From Bacillus sp. REN10 (GTDB lineage Bacteria; Bacillota; Bacilli; Bacillales; Domibacillaceae): a DNA stretch of 64,000 nucleotides. The notes under the pieces are model-generated. The model was given only the letters and a program-made list of their open reading frames with translations, was not told the DNA's origin and made no database searches. The stretch spans positions 248,001 to 312,000 of the forward strand of contig NZ_JADHDW010000003.1 of assembly GCF_016820555.1 (NCBI RefSeq), written 5' to 3'. The translations under genes were made by a program, and so were the position numbers. Shown here piece after piece: positions 55,666 to 64,000 of the stretch. Position 1 is the stretch's first letter. Each line of letters starts with the position of its first letter.

Positions 55666-56261
55666 CCAATTATTTCAGTAAAATAAAATATTTTGCTTTT
55701 TTCTAAATTTTATAGAAAGAACAGTAGGGATTCAAGCTATTTCTAACTAATGAACTTACTCTTTTCCAAGAAAACACCTTTCAACAATAGATAGTAGAAT
55801 CCTGTTTTTTATATCTCCACCATCCATGTGTTGAGAACTCTTAATCATTCACCATTTTATTCCAGATATCTTTTATTTAGATCAAAACCATTTCTTAAGC
55901 CTAAAGCATCGTAACAAGAATGAACAGATATAGCCTTTTCGTTCACTCGGGCTTCTGAAACTTATACGAGCAGGCTGTTTAAAAATATCAATAAAACAAA
56001 AGCTATACGTAAATAAGAGAAGCTTGTCACCTGTTGCAATACCAAGCTTCTTGTAAATATAAAATGAATAAGGAGAGAAATCGTTTGTCAAAACAGGAAA
56101 CAATATAAAAATTTAAAAGCACATTTGATGCCTACACAGACATTTAGCAAACATTGGTGCGAAGGGGTCTATCTCAAGAAAACTAAACCATGTAAGCTGG
56201 TGATGACGAATTTTTCAGCTAAACGACTTTATAAATTTTTATAAGCTTTTGGCAACGGTGA
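55666..56261. other. Spacer between hom and the PAS chemoreceptor
   Basis: No credible gene. A minus-strand frame at 55882-56103 has no ribosome site or family pattern. A hairpin AGAAGCTTG/CAAGCTTCT with a 16-base loop (56018-56051) lacks a clear U-run. The region looks like decayed sequence. Confidence 0.5.
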
Positions 56262-57082
56262 ATGATCTTGAACAGAATTTCAGAAGTTAATAACAGCTCA
56301 AAAATTTTTGATGCGCATGCTATCATTCGTGCGCTGGAAAAGCATCTAGCTATGATCCAGTTCAATACAAACGGAGAAGTAATCTGGGTCAATGAAAACT
56401 TCGCTAACACTTTAGGATACACTGTGAATGAAATGAAACATATGATGCACGAACAATTTTGTACAAACGATTATAAAAATAGTCCAGAGTACAGAAAATT
56501 ATGGGGAAATTTAATCAAAGGTGAGAAGTTTCAAGAAAAAATCCAACGAGTAGGCAAAAAGAGAAACATATTATGGCTTGAAGCAACCTATATTCCTGTT
56601 CTCAATTCAGAAGGACGAGTAGAATCTGCACTTAAAATCGCGACGGATATTACGGATCGCGAAAATCAAGACATCGAAATCGTTTCTGAATTAAATCATT
56701 TGTCGATGAATCTAGGAAATTTAGTCGTCACTACGTTTAAAGAGAATATCGTAGCACTCAACAACTTGAAAAAACAAACCGAACTGATTCATGAGGTATC
56801 AAAAAAATACAATATACCGCTTCGCAAACGAATTTGTTAGCTTTGAATGCCGCAATTGAAGCAGCAAGAGCAGGTGAGCATGGGCGCGGATTTTCTGTTG
56901 TCGCACAAGAAGTCCATAAATTGGCCAATGACGCTGATGATTCAATAAAAAGTGTCAACACCAATATTGCCAATATTACTCATGAAGTTGCTCATGTAAG
57001 TGAGATTACTCAAAATCTCCAAACAAGCGTGGAAGAGACCCAACGGAAAAGAAGCCGAACGATGGAGCAATTCAAAAAGTGA
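56262..57082 (+). pseudogene. Soluble PAS-domain chemoreceptor, frameshifted
   Basis: The first frame encodes a PAS domain (AMIQFNTNGEVIWVNENFAN, LGYTVNEM, then a PAC end ALKIATDITDRE) and the start of an MCP helix, and stops at 56840. The next frame continues [34 protein letters not shown] to 57082. The break is at a run of seven A's (56801-56807); eight would join the frames into about 273 residues with no membrane segment, similar in layout to short soluble MCPs. ATG 56262 has a poor ribosome site; TTG 56268 behind GGTGA is an alternative. It is either an error, a pseudogene or a switchable tract. Confidence 0.75.
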
Positions 57083-57186
57083 AGTTAACGCCTTTTTCAT
57101 CCCCATAAAATGGATGGGATAAAATATGAACGAGCGGATAATCTAAAGTCGTATCATGATTACTTTCAAAAAAGGGGAAATGAAAA

Positions 57187-57414
57187 ATGGCACAACAGCA
57201 AGCACCCATTGATATCAATGTATTAAAGCAAGCAAAAGCGAATGTGACACTTACAGAGCAATTATTAACACAAGCTATTGAAAAATCCGTCTCTGATGAA
57301 ATTTTAGTTCAAGAAGCACTGAAACAGGCAGCTACTGAAATTGCTCAAGCACAAACGGCTGTCAGCCAAGTGCGAAGTGCCATGCAAACCCAAGCAAGCT
57401 CAAAATCTTTATAA
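57187..57414 (+). CDS. Small Ala/Gln-rich helical protein, unknown
   Basis: A 75-residue protein, MAQQQAPIDINVLKQAKANV ... AQTAVSQVRSAMQTQA. It is predicted to be nearly all helix, rich in Ala, Gln and Val, with no Cys or Trp and no signal sequence. ATG 57187 follows AAAAGGGGAAATGAAAA, and a terminator follows, so it is likely real. I do not recognise the family. Small Gln/Ala-rich proteins in Bacillus include spore and coat proteins, but nothing here proves that. Confidence 0.65.
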   Translation: MAQQQAPIDINVLKQAKANVTLTEQLLTQAIEKSVSDEILVQEALKQAATEIAQAQTAVSQVRSAMQTQASSKSL

Positions 57415-57424
57415 TTTTATGTAG

Positions 57425-57454
57425 AAACCCAGCAGGCTCTAGTCTGTTGGGTTT
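57425..57454 (+). terminator. Terminator after the 57187 gene
   Basis: AAACCCAGCAG pairs with CTGTTGGGTTT (one mismatch) around 8 bases, then TCATTTTCTTTT. Confidence 0.8.
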
Positions 57455-57574
57455 TCATTTTCTTTTCGTCATTCTTGCTCATTAAGCGAAAAAGCTCAAA
57501 AATTTTCTCCCTTACGAGAAGGGGATCCCCTCTTTCATCTAGAAAAAATAGAGACAAGGAAAAGAGGGATACAG

Positions 57575-58756
57575 ATGGAAAAGCTATATTCACTATTAAA
57601 GCAGCACTATGAGGAAATGGTGTCGATTCGCCGTTATTTGCATGAAAACCCAGAACTATCATTTCAAGAAGTGCAAACACCTACTTATATCGCCCGCTAT
57701 CATCGCCAGTTAGGGCATGAAGTACGGACAGAGGTGGGTGGTAGAGGTGTTGTTGCGACCCTTCGCGGAAAAAAGCCAGGAAAAACAGTTGCCTTGCGTG
57801 CTGATTTTGATGCTTTAGCCATTCAGGAAGAGAATGATTTACCATACAAATCGAAAGTCGATGGAGTAATGCATGCATGCGGTCACGACGGCCACACCGC
57901 TACTTTATTAGTGCTAGCAAAGGTGCTGAATCAACTGAAAGAGGAACTAGAAGGAAATATTGTGTTTATTCATCAGCACGCAGAAGAAGTGGCTCCAGGC
58001 GGTGCGATTGCGATGATTGAAGACGGCTGTTTAGAAGGAGTCGATGTCATCTTTGGCACTCATTTATGGGCAACGGAGCCAACGGGCCATTTACTGGTCA
58101 AAAGCGGGCCGATTATGGCAGCCACGGATGGATTTAAAGTCACGATTCAAGGAAAAGGCGGACATGGATCCGAACCTCATTTGACAAAGGATGCCATCGT
58201 TATCGGTTCACAATTTGTGACAAGTGTTCAACAAATTGTGTCACGACGAGTAAATCCGCTCCATCCGGCAGTCATATCGATTGGACACTTCGAAGCGTTA
58301 AATCCATTTAATGTCATTGCTGATACAGCGCTTTTAAAAGGAACGGTTCGAACATTAGATGAGGAAACAAGGAATTTGATTGAACAAGAGCTCGAAACAG
58401 TCATACAAGCAGCTTGTCTGCCAACGGGCTCTACCTATTCTTTTACTTATAAACGAGGATATCCGGCAGTAAGGAACCACCCTGAAACAGCGGAATTTTT
58501 AATGGATATAGCCAAGCAGATCACTGAGGTAGAAGAAGTGCGTGAATGCGAGCCGTTTATGGCTGGAGAAGATTTTGCTTATTATTTACAGCATGTGAAA
58601 GGAGCTTTTTTCTTTACAGGTGCTCGCAATCTGCAGTGGAAGGAAGTCTACCCTCACCACCATCCGAAATTCAACATCGATGAACGAGCACTTCTCATTG
58701 CAGCAAACATTTTAGGCACCGCAGCGCTTTATTATTTACAACGCTCTTTAAGTTAA
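57575..58756 (+). CDS. M20D metallopeptidase/amidohydrolase
   Basis: A 393-residue amidohydrolase of the aminoacylase/IAA-amino-acid hydrolase group. RRYLHENPELSFQEVQT is the family start; the di-metal site is built from HACGHDGHTA, HQHAEEVAPGGA, GTHLWA and HHHPKFNIDE; GKGGHGSEPH marks the lid/dimer domain. It removes acyl groups from amino acids or related amides; the substrate is unknown. ATG 57575 follows AAGAGGGATACAG. It is monocistronic. Confidence 0.87.
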   Translation: MEKLYSLLKQHYEEMVSIRRYLHENPELSFQEVQTPTYIARYHRQLGHEVRTEVGGRGVVATLRGKKPGKTVALRADFDALAIQEENDLPYKSKVDGVMHACGHDGHTATLLVLAKVLNQLKEELEGNIVFIHQHAEEVAPGGAIAMIEDGCLEGVDVIFGTHLWATEPTGHLLVKSGPIMAATDGFKVTIQGKGGHGSEPHLTKDAIVIGSQFVTSVQQIVSRRVNPLHPAVISIGHFEALNPFNVIADTALLKGTVRTLDEETRNLIEQELETVIQAACLPTGSTYSFTYKRGYPAVRNHPETAEFLMDIAKQITEVEEVRECEPFMAGEDFAYYLQHVKGAFFFTGARNLQWKEVYPHHHPKFNIDERALLIAANILGTAALYYLQRSLS

Positions 58757-58801
58757 TCTTGTACTTAGTGAAAATAAACGCCATTGTTTCAAACCATAAA
58801 A

Positions 58802-58831
58802 AAACAGAAAGGCCCTTGCACCTTTCTGTTT
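58802..58831. terminator. Bidirectional terminator after the M20 gene and the amidase gene
   Basis: AAACAGAAAGG pairs perfectly with CCTTTCTGTTT around 8 bases; A's before and CCTTTTTATTTT after. Confidence 0.85.
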
Positions 58832-58836
58832 CCTTT

Positions 58837-60282
58837 TTATTTTCCTACTTGATAAAGAGCCTGTACATCATAGCCTTTAGCAGCATAGTAGTCTAGTGTA
58901 CCATCATAAATGGCTTTGGCCATAACTTTTTGCCAGTAATCGGATTTCAACATCTCGTTTTCTTTTTTATTCGTGATAAACCCTAGTTCTACTAAAGTTG
59001 CTGGCATTTTATTATTCGTTAGAACCCCTAAATTTCTTCCAAGTTGTTCTGTACTTTTAATTCCACGATCTCTTGTTTTTAACACTGCAATTAAACGATC
59101 TTGAATTTTCGATGCTAACAGCTTGCTGTCAGCGACATAAGGATTACCTGCAGCAGCGTGATAAAGAGTTTCTGTTCCGTTAGCTGACGCACTAGCAGCG
59201 TTCGCATGAATGCTTACAAAGGTATTTCCTTTATTGCTTAAAGCAAATGCTACACGATTATTAATCGAGATAAAACGGTCATCAGAACGGGTCATTTTCA
59301 CTTGAAATGGTGTCTGTTTAAATAATTGATTCAATTTCAAGCCTGTTGCTAACACGACATCCTTCTCGTTTACTCCAAAACCGATCGCTCCAGGATCATG
59401 TCCACCATGACCAGGATCAAGAATAATGGTTTGATTTGTTAAACGCGCATCAACATTTCCTTGAACGGGCTTCTCTTGTTCTGGGGTATTGCTCCCTTCT
59501 GCAGCGCTATCTTTTAAATAATTCGTGCTCACAAAACCGACAATATCACCGGATTTCACATATGTCCATCCGCCTACTTGGTGAGCAGTTAGCATCTTAT
59601 CATTGGCCTGAACTTTTCCTTTAATTGAGTAAGCAGTTGATGGACCTGATCGCACATTTAAGTCATTGGCTTTAGACCAGCGTGTACGGTCAAACTGCAC
59701 TGAATCTTTCAAACGAAATTCTGGTTGAATCGCTCGAGCGAGGAACACCGCGAAATCTGCTCGGCTAAGCACTTCGGAAGAACCAAACGTCCCATCTTCC
59801 ATTCCGTTCGCAATCCCAAAAGAGATTAAGGCTTGTTCAGCACTTTTCATTGAACCGTCAAATGGATAGCCAAATGCTTTCGTAATCATAAGAGCCATTT
59901 CGCCGCGTGTTACCGCTTGATTCGGTAGAAATGATCCATTGCCATTCCCTGACATGATCCCTTTATCAACTACAGACTGGATGTAACCTGAAGCGAAGGT
60001 GCTAGCAGATACATCTTTAAAAGCTGTTGGCCGCTTTGTACCGTCTAATTGTAGCGCTCGTCCGATAAAAGTAGCGGCTTCAAGCCGGGTCACTGTTTGA
60101 TTTGTACCGAATACAGTTGGTGAAGAGCCTTTCACAATTCCTCCTTCCGCTAAAAAGTTAACTTCTTTCCATGCTCGACTTGGTACATCAACGAAGCCTG
60201 CTGCTTCGGCAGATTTATTTACTCCAAAAAGAGAAATAACTAAAGAAAGTACCAATGCGACAAGAAATGAACTTCTTTTCAC
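58837..60282 (-). CDS. Secreted SLH-SH3-N-acetylmuramoyl-L-alanine amidase
   Basis: A 481-residue cell-wall hydrolase. The signal peptide ends near AEAA. Three SLH domains (GFVDVPSRAWKEVNFLAEG, FKDVSASTFASGYIQ and ISFGIANGMEDGTFG) anchor it to the wall polymer. Then come an SH3b domain (ANDLNVRSGPSTAYSIKGK ... DIVGFVSTNYL) and an Amidase_3 domain with zinc ligands His in LDPGHGGHDPG, Glu in GVNEKDVV, His in SIHANAAS and catalytic Glu in LVELGFITN. It cuts the lactyl-amide bond of peptidoglycan. GTG 60282 follows GGAGGAAAAGTA; a start further upstream lacks a site. Confidence 0.9.
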   Translation of the reverse strand: MKRSSFLVALVLSLVISLFGVNKSAEAAGFVDVPSRAWKEVNFLAEGGIVKGSSPTVFGTNQTVTRLEAATFIGRALQLDGTKRPTAFKDVSASTFASGYIQSVVDKGIMSGNGNGSFLPNQAVTRGEMALMITKAFGYPFDGSMKSAEQALISFGIANGMEDGTFGSSEVLSRADFAVFLARAIQPEFRLKDSVQFDRTRWSKANDLNVRSGPSTAYSIKGKVQANDKMLTAHQVGGWTYVKSGDIVGFVSTNYLKDSAAEGSNTPEQEKPVQGNVDARLTNQTIILDPGHGGHDPGAIGFGVNEKDVVLATGLKLNQLFKQTPFQVKMTRSDDRFISINNRVAFALSNKGNTFVSIHANAASASANGTETLYHAAAGNPYVADSKLLASKIQDRLIAVLKTRDRGIKSTEQLGRNLGVLTNNKMPATLVELGFITNKKENEMLKSDYWQKVMAKAIYDGTLDYYAAKGYDVQALYQVGK

Positions 60283-60424
60283 TACTTTTCCTCCATTCTC
60301 AATAAATAACGAGTTTTCTAGAGTCATACATTCATTATTTTACAGCTATTTTTTTACTTTGCTATATTTTCGTTCTGTTTGTAACATTTATGTTATATTT
60401 GTCATCTGCTGAAATATAGTATGG

Positions 60425-60454
60425 TGAATATTTTTTACCAGATCGGTCATAATA
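60425..60454 (+). promoter_or_regulatory. Sigma-G promoter of sspH
   Basis: TGAATA-N17-CATAATA fits the forespore sigma-G consensus fully, 33 bases ahead of the sspH ATG. Confidence 0.85.
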
Positions 60455-60486
60455 AAAGGAAACCTTATCAAAGGAGGAAGTCATTG

Positions 60487-60663
60487 ATGAATTCACAACG
60501 AGCGAAGGAAATTACAGCTTCACCTGAAATGATCCATGTCACATACAATGGTGTACCGATTTACATTCAAGATGTAGACGCCAAAAGTGAAACGGCTAGA
60601 ATTTACCCGCTGGATCATCCCGACAAAGAGCAAACGGTTCCCCTGCGAAGTTTATCTGAATAA
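60487..60663 (+). CDS. sspH: Small acid-soluble spore protein H
   Basis: A 58-residue protein, MNSQRAKEITASPEMIHVTY then NGVPIYIQDVD, ETARIYPLDHPDKEQ and a final VPLRSLSE, the H-type SASP pattern. It is made in the forespore and packed in the spore core. ATG 60487 follows AAAGGAGGAAGTCATTG; the reading frame is open further upstream but that part overlaps the sigma-G promoter. It is monocistronic with its own terminator. Confidence 0.9.
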   Translation: MNSQRAKEITASPEMIHVTYNGVPIYIQDVDAKSETARIYPLDHPDKEQTVPLRSLSE

Positions 60664-60669
60664 TAACCA

Positions 60670-60705
60670 AAAAAGACCTAGGTATATGCCAACTTAGGTC
60701 TTTTT
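60670..60705 (+). terminator. Terminator after sspH
   Basis: AAAAAGACCTA pairs perfectly with TAGGTCTTTTT around 14 bases, then TATATC. It may also serve the converging ABC permease gene. Confidence 0.85.
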
Positions 60706-60709
60706 TATA

Positions 60710-61513
60710 TCATTTCTCTCGGATCAGCTTTCGCTCTAATAAGTCAACGAGCTGATACATGATCGTTGCTAAAACCGCAATAATCACTAAACTCAAAAGA
60801 ACAAGCCCAAAATTAAATACTTGAAAACCGTAAATAATCATATAACCAAGCCCTTGTTTAGACACGAGAAATTCCCCAACAATCACCCCGACCCAAGCAA
60901 GACCAACATTGACTTTCAACGTCGAAATAATCGTTGGAAAGCTTGCTGGCAACACCGCCTCTTTAAAACAATGAAAGGTGGACCCTCCAAAGGTTTGAAT
61001 AACCTTAATATAGTTAGGCTCAACATTTTTAAAGGCTGAATAAATGACAATCGTTGTAATAATCACCGTAATCAAAATACCCATGCCTAGAATGGATTTG
61101 AAATTCGGTCCGAGTGTAACGATTAAAATTGGACCTAAAGCAATTTTAGGCATCGCATTTAAAATGACTAAATAAGGGTCAAATACTTTAGAAAGAAAAG
61201 GATTCCACCATAATAACGCTGCCAGCAATGTGCCGAATAAAGTGCCGAGTAAAAAACCAAAAATCGTTTCAAATAAGGTAATCCCCACGTGAGAGAACAG
61301 ACTGCCATCCCCTATTTTTCCCATAAATAAAATGGCAATTTGCTTTGGAGAGCTAAACAACAATGGGTTGATCCACTCTTGTCTAGAAGAAAGTTCCCAT
61401 AAAATAAGAAACGCAGCAAACATAAGTAATTGAACGGTTCTGACATGACGCTTCTCTTTTTTTATGTGCTGAAGATACTCTTCATGCGATTTATACATTT
61501 TCCGTTTTTTCAA
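60710..61513 (-). CDS. ytlD: ABC transporter permease, YtlD/SsuC type
   Basis: A 267-residue permease with six hydrophobic segments and the EAA loop [20 protein letters not shown], followed by [21 protein letters not shown], typical of the nitrate/sulfonate/taurine (NitT/TauT) permeases. It matches the YtlD member of the B. subtilis YtlA-YtlC-YtlD importer in length and layout. Start: TTG 61513 (10 bases from GGAG) or ATG 61498, overlapping the ATPase gene end by 23 or 8 bases. The substrate is not known; thiamin-precursor, sulfonate or similar organic anions are the family range. Confidence 0.8.
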   Translation of the reverse strand: MKKRKMYKSHEEYLQHIKKEKRHVRTVQLLMFAAFLILWELSSRQEWINPLLFSSPKQIAILFMGKIGDGSLFSHVGITLFETIFGFLLGTLFGTLLAALLWWNPFLSKVFDPYLVILNAMPKIALGPILIVTLGPNFKSILGMGILITVIITTIVIYSAFKNVEPNYIKVIQTFGGSTFHCFKEAVLPASFPTIISTLKVNVGLAWVGVIVGEFLVSKQGLGYMIIYGFQVFNFGLVLLSLVIIAVLATIMYQLVDLLERKLIREK

Positions 61514-62273
61514 TACGCTCCAACTCCTCCCATATTTGCTGGAACAGCACGGAATATTCTGGATGTTGTCTAGCTGCGAACGGATGAAGGCTTCTTAGCG
61601 TTTCAGGGACAAGAAAGATGCGTTCGATTCGTCCAGGGTTTTTCGAAAAAAGAATGATTTTTTGACTCATCGCAATGGCTTCTCCAATATCATGTGTGAC
61701 AAGAATCGCTGTTTTGTTTCGCTCAAATAGCATTTTAGAGACAAGGTTTTCGAGCTTTAATTTTGTTTTAAAATCAAGTGCAGAAAACGGTTCATCCAGC
61801 AATAAAATTTTCGGGTCTGTAGCGAGGGTGCGGACAAAGGCGACACGTTGCCGCATTCCACCAGAAAGCTGATGAGGATATTGATTGAGAACATGATCTA
61901 ATCCTACTTCTTTTAATAAAGATAATGTATCGGTTTTATAAGGCTCTTCCTCCATACCTCTTAACTTTAATCCGAGAAAGATATTTTCTTTCACTGTTTT
62001 CCACGGAAACAAGTAGTCTTGCTGAAGCATATACCCGACCTTAGGATGAGGTCCCTCAATCGGTTCGCCATTTAAAGTGACCATACCATTTGTTGGAGTT
62101 AACAGTCCGGAAATAATCGATAATACCGTCGTTTTCCCACAACCGCTTGGTCCAAGAAAGGAAATGAACTCCCCTTCTTCCACAGATAAATGAATATTTT
62201 GCAACGCTTTCGTTGCTGAATGCTTAGAAAAATATGTTTGACTGACAGACTGCAGCTTTAAAAGGCCCACCAC
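61491..62273 (-). CDS. ytlC: ABC transporter ATPase, YtlC/SsuB type
   Basis: About 260 residues. Walker [16 protein letters not shown]-loop [10 protein letters not shown], signature [11 protein letters not shown], Walker [14 protein letters not shown] and the switch His in [12 protein letters not shown]. It powers the YtlD-like permease. GTG 62273 or GTG 62270 follow AAGGAGGGATTT. It is divergent from the binding-protein gene, so the importer is split over two transcripts. Confidence 0.85.
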   Translation of the reverse strand: MVGLLKLQSVSQTYFSKHSATKALQNIHLSVEEGEFISFLGPSGCGKTTVLSIISGLLTPTNGMVTLNGEPIEGPHPKVGYMLQQDYLFPWKTVKENIFLGLKLRGMEEEPYKTDTLSLLKEVGLDHVLNQYPHQLSGGMRQRVAFVRTLATDPKILLLDEPFSALDFKTKLKLENLVSKMLFERNKTAILVTHDIGEAIAMSQKIILFSKNPGRIERIFLVPETLRSLHPFAARQHPEYSVLFQQIWEELERIEKTENV

Positions 62274-62373
62274 AAATCCCTCCTTCATTTATTCAATATA
62301 TTGCTAAAAGAAAAAAAGGTGAATAAGATGGACAACATAACTTCTGCTTCCTGCATTCATATATATAGAAAGA

Positions 62374-62438
62374 TTAGGCTTTGTTAAGCAATGCAATCGA
62401 TCTAGTCCTTCATTTGTAATATTGTTTAACAAAGCTAA
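62374..62438 (+). repeat. Short dispersed repeat (GCTTTGTTAA family), copy c, with inverted ends
   Basis: A 65-base element with terminal inverted repeats TTAGGCTTTGTTAAGCAAT (62374-62392) and ATTGTTTAACAAAGCTAA (62421-62438), differing by one inserted G and one substitution. It lies in the divergent promoter region of the YtlA/C/D importer genes. It looks like a MITE or insertion-sequence remnant. Copies a (18974) and b (21369) are related. Confidence 0.6.
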
Positions 62439-62475
62439 CCATTATTAACATCCTTTTTTCCAGGAGGGAATGACA

Positions 62476-63477
62476 ATGAAAAAAGTGTCCTTCTTATTTA
62501 TTATTGTGCTAGTAGCAGCGATGGGATTTTTCAGCGGATGCTCCCCTGCTACAGAGCCCGAAACTCTGCGAACAGTTCGCATTGCAGAAGTCACGCGATC
62601 GATCTTTTATGCCCCTCAATATGTAGCGATTGAAAAGGGATTTTTTGAAGAAGAAGGGATTAAAGTGGATTTAAAAACGACTTGGGGCGGCGACAAAACG
62701 ATGACCAATTTATTATCCAACAGTGCAGATATCGCTCTAGTCGGCAGTGAAACATCCATTTATGTAGAAGCACAAGGAGCAAAAGACCGCGTTATTAATT
62801 TTGCTCAATTAACACAAACGGATGGTACCTTTTTAGTGGCCCGGAAAAAAACAGATTATTTTGCATGGGAACAATTAAAAGGGAGCACCTTTTTAGGGCA
62901 AAGAAAAGGCGGCATGCCGCAAATGGCAGGAGAGTTTACCTTAAAGAAACACGGCATTGATCCACATCAAGATGTGAAACTTATTCAAAATATTGATTTC
63001 GCGAACATTTCTAGTGCTTTCGCTTCTGGCACAGGAGACTATGTGCAATTATTTGAACCGCAAGCAAGCCTGTTTGAACAAGAGGGCATCGGCCATATTG
63101 TTGCTTCTTTTGGAAAAGAATCAGGGAAACTCCCATATACGACCTTTATGGCGAAAGAAAGCTACATTGAAAAAAATAAACAATTGCTGGAACAGTTTAC
63201 GAAAGCAATTTATAAAGGGCAGCTATTTGTCGATACACATTCAGCGGAAGAAGTCGCGAAAATTATCGCTCCGTATTTTGAAGATACACCTGAAGAACTG
63301 ATTGCTACAGTAGTGGACCGCTACAAATCACAAAACAGCTTTGCAACAAACCCTCTGCTAGATGAAGAAGAATGGAACAACCTTCAAGCAGTGATGAAAA
63401 GTGCAGGTGAACTGCCGCAACAAGTGGATTATTCCACACTAGTCAATACAGATTTAGCACAAAAAGCGATGAAATGA
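62476..63477 (+). CDS. ytlA: ABC importer substrate-binding lipoprotein, YtlA type
   Basis: A 333-residue lipoprotein (lipobox FSGC) of the NMT1/SsuA-like solute-binding family. FYAPQYVAIEKGFFEEEGI is the domain start, then LLSNSADIALVGSETSIYVE and GQRKGGMPQMAGEF. It delivers the substrate to the divergently encoded YtlC/YtlD-type transporter. I chose ATG 62476, 8 bases from GGAGG; ATG 62470 is too close to that site. Confidence 0.85.
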   Translation: MKKVSFLFIIVLVAAMGFFSGCSPATEPETLRTVRIAEVTRSIFYAPQYVAIEKGFFEEEGIKVDLKTTWGGDKTMTNLLSNSADIALVGSETSIYVEAQGAKDRVINFAQLTQTDGTFLVARKKTDYFAWEQLKGSTFLGQRKGGMPQMAGEFTLKKHGIDPHQDVKLIQNIDFANISSAFASGTGDYVQLFEPQASLFEQEGIGHIVASFGKESGKLPYTTFMAKESYIEKNKQLLEQFTKAIYKGQLFVDTHSAEEVAKIIAPYFEDTPEELIATVVDRYKSQNSFATNPLLDEEEWNNLQAVMKSAGELPQQVDYSTLVNTDLAQKAMK

Positions 63478-63484
63478 AATCAAT

Positions 63485-63533
63485 AAAAGAGGCTTTCCGT
63501 CATCAGATGAGTACCTGACGGAAAGCCTTTTAT
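63485..63533. terminator. Bidirectional terminator after the ytlA-type gene
   Basis: GGCTTTCCGTCA pairs perfectly with TGACGGAAAGCC around 13 bases, with AAAA before and TTTTAT after. Confidence 0.88.
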
Positions 63534-63535
63534 CA

Positions 63536-64000
63536 TTATTTAGGTTGAAAGGGACACTTTCCTTTAATCGGTACGATATCGTCTCCAATAAAATATTGCT
63601 TCCACTCCCTGTGTTCCGGATCTCCATAATGACTAATGTTAGGGTGTTTCGGCAGTTGATCCCACTTTTCTACACGTGTCCGCACCTTTTCTCTGGCTAA
63701 ATGTCCGTGCATAGATGTTCCTTCTAACCCTTCAAAAATTCGCCGCGGTTGAAATCCAATGACGAGACTATTCCCTAAATTTCTTGTTTTCCTTTGCTTA
63801 TAGGCAGGTGCATTGCCAAAAACGAAGAAAGGTTCTCCACCAAAAGAAAATGCCCATAAAGGATGATCTGGATCTTGTGGATAATCCTCTGGCCATGGCT
63901 TCGTATCCACTTCATGCAAATACTGTAACACCGCCCAAAAATAATCCCGATAATAAATCAATGGCTTCTCTTCATCTTCCGGTTCCACAAATAAGAAAAA
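63536..64000 (-). CDS. YqcI/YcgG family protein, partial
   Basis: The C-terminal 154 codons of a gene that runs off the right edge. The frame stays open to 64000 (FFLFVEPEDEEKPL). YYRDYFWAVLQYLHEVD, PDHPLWAFSFGGEPFFVF, RKTRNLGNSLVIGFQPRRIF and GDPEHREWKQYFIGDD are the YqcI/YcgG family pattern. The N-terminal part, about 90 residues, is missing because of the window edge. Function is unknown; it converges on the ytlA-type gene. Confidence 0.8.
   Translation of the reverse strand, partial: FFLFVEPEDEEKPLIYYRDYFWAVLQYLHEVDTKPWPEDYPQDPDHPLWAFSFGGEPFFVFGNAPAYKQRKTRNLGNSLVIGFQPRRIFEGLEGTSMHGHLAREKVRTRVEKWDQLPKHPNISHYGDPEHREWKQYFIGDDIVPIKGKCPFQPK

Noticed and set aside
55882-56103. Minus-strand ORF of 73 codons
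   Set aside because: No ribosome site, odd composition and no family pattern; likely chance in decayed spacer.
1-64000. CRISPR arrays, tRNA or rRNA genes, prophage or complete insertion sequences
   Set aside because: None seen on reading; no regular direct repeats with spacers and no transposase or phage genes.

Overview
The window is chromosomal DNA from a low-GC, endospore-forming member of the Bacillaceae. This rests on close family resemblance to Bacillus proteins (Rtp, Rok, YojN/YojO, KtrD, YuxH, YtlA/C/D), sporulation genes (sspH, sda, a spoVAD paralogue), T-box leaders, strong Shine-Dalgarno sites and abundant GTG/TTG starts. I cannot name the species. A replication terminator protein gene (rtp), plus the odhAB-yojN-yojO neighbourhood that lies not far from the terminus in B. 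subtilis, suggests the terminus half of the chromosome. No rRNA, tRNA, CRISPR array, phage or complete insertion sequence was seen.

Layout. 1-4.6 kb: the start of an MFS exporter, then a tightly overlapping nosD-nosL-nosY-nosF operon for copper delivery to nitrous oxide reductase, facing a second NosL-like lipoprotein with a His/Met-rich tail; nosZ is not here. 4.8-5.2 kb: a cluster of tiny ORFs including yrzI. 5.3-8.6 kb: a YtrA-type GntR repressor, an ABC ATPase and a large permease, with a recognisable operator. 8.7-9.6 kb: a PH-domain protein and rtp. 9.6-12.1 kb: a spore-type operon DUF1657, SpoVAD, DUF1657, YetF-DUF1657 behind a sigma-G-like promoter. 12.2-24.2 kb: aminotransferase, KtrD, LrgA/LrgB, acyl-CoA racemase and ligase, solitary bioB with a BirA operator, a GNAT enzyme, a lipoprotein YidC, and a globin-like soluble chemoreceptor with a CZB domain. 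24.3-33.3 kb: xpaC-yaaN, brnQ, yojNO, rok, a DUF6501 gene, NAD(P)HX repair, sda. 33.4-41.2 kb: odhAB, a four-domain sulfur-transfer flavoprotein with paired operators, and an apparently frameshifted small gene.

41.3-48.3 kb: a complete trp operon, trpE-trpGD(fused)-trpC-trpF-trpB-trpA, behind two tandem tryptophan T-boxes. 48.4-57.1 kb: a frameshifted yuxH (EAL-HDOD), yhdT-panF, an alpha/beta hydrolase, hom-thrC-thrB, and a frameshifted PAS chemoreceptor. 57.2-64 kb: a small unknown protein, an M20 amidohydrolase, an SLH-SH3-amidase, sspH with a sigma-G promoter, an ABC importer like YtlA/C/D, and the C-terminal part of a YqcI/YcgG-family gene.

The points most worth follow-up are the spoVAD/DUF1657 cluster that lacks spoVAC and spoVAE, the nos accessory operon without nosZ but with two NosL types, the rtp gene, the sulfur-transfer fusion with two ATAC-N5-GGGGTAT sites, the tandem T-boxes with a fused trpGD that keeps an internal start, the yrzI micro-ORF cluster, and a short repeat family shared by three intergenic regions. 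Three loci look frameshifted, two of them in homopolymer runs of six or more bases, so either assembly errors or switchable tracts should be considered.
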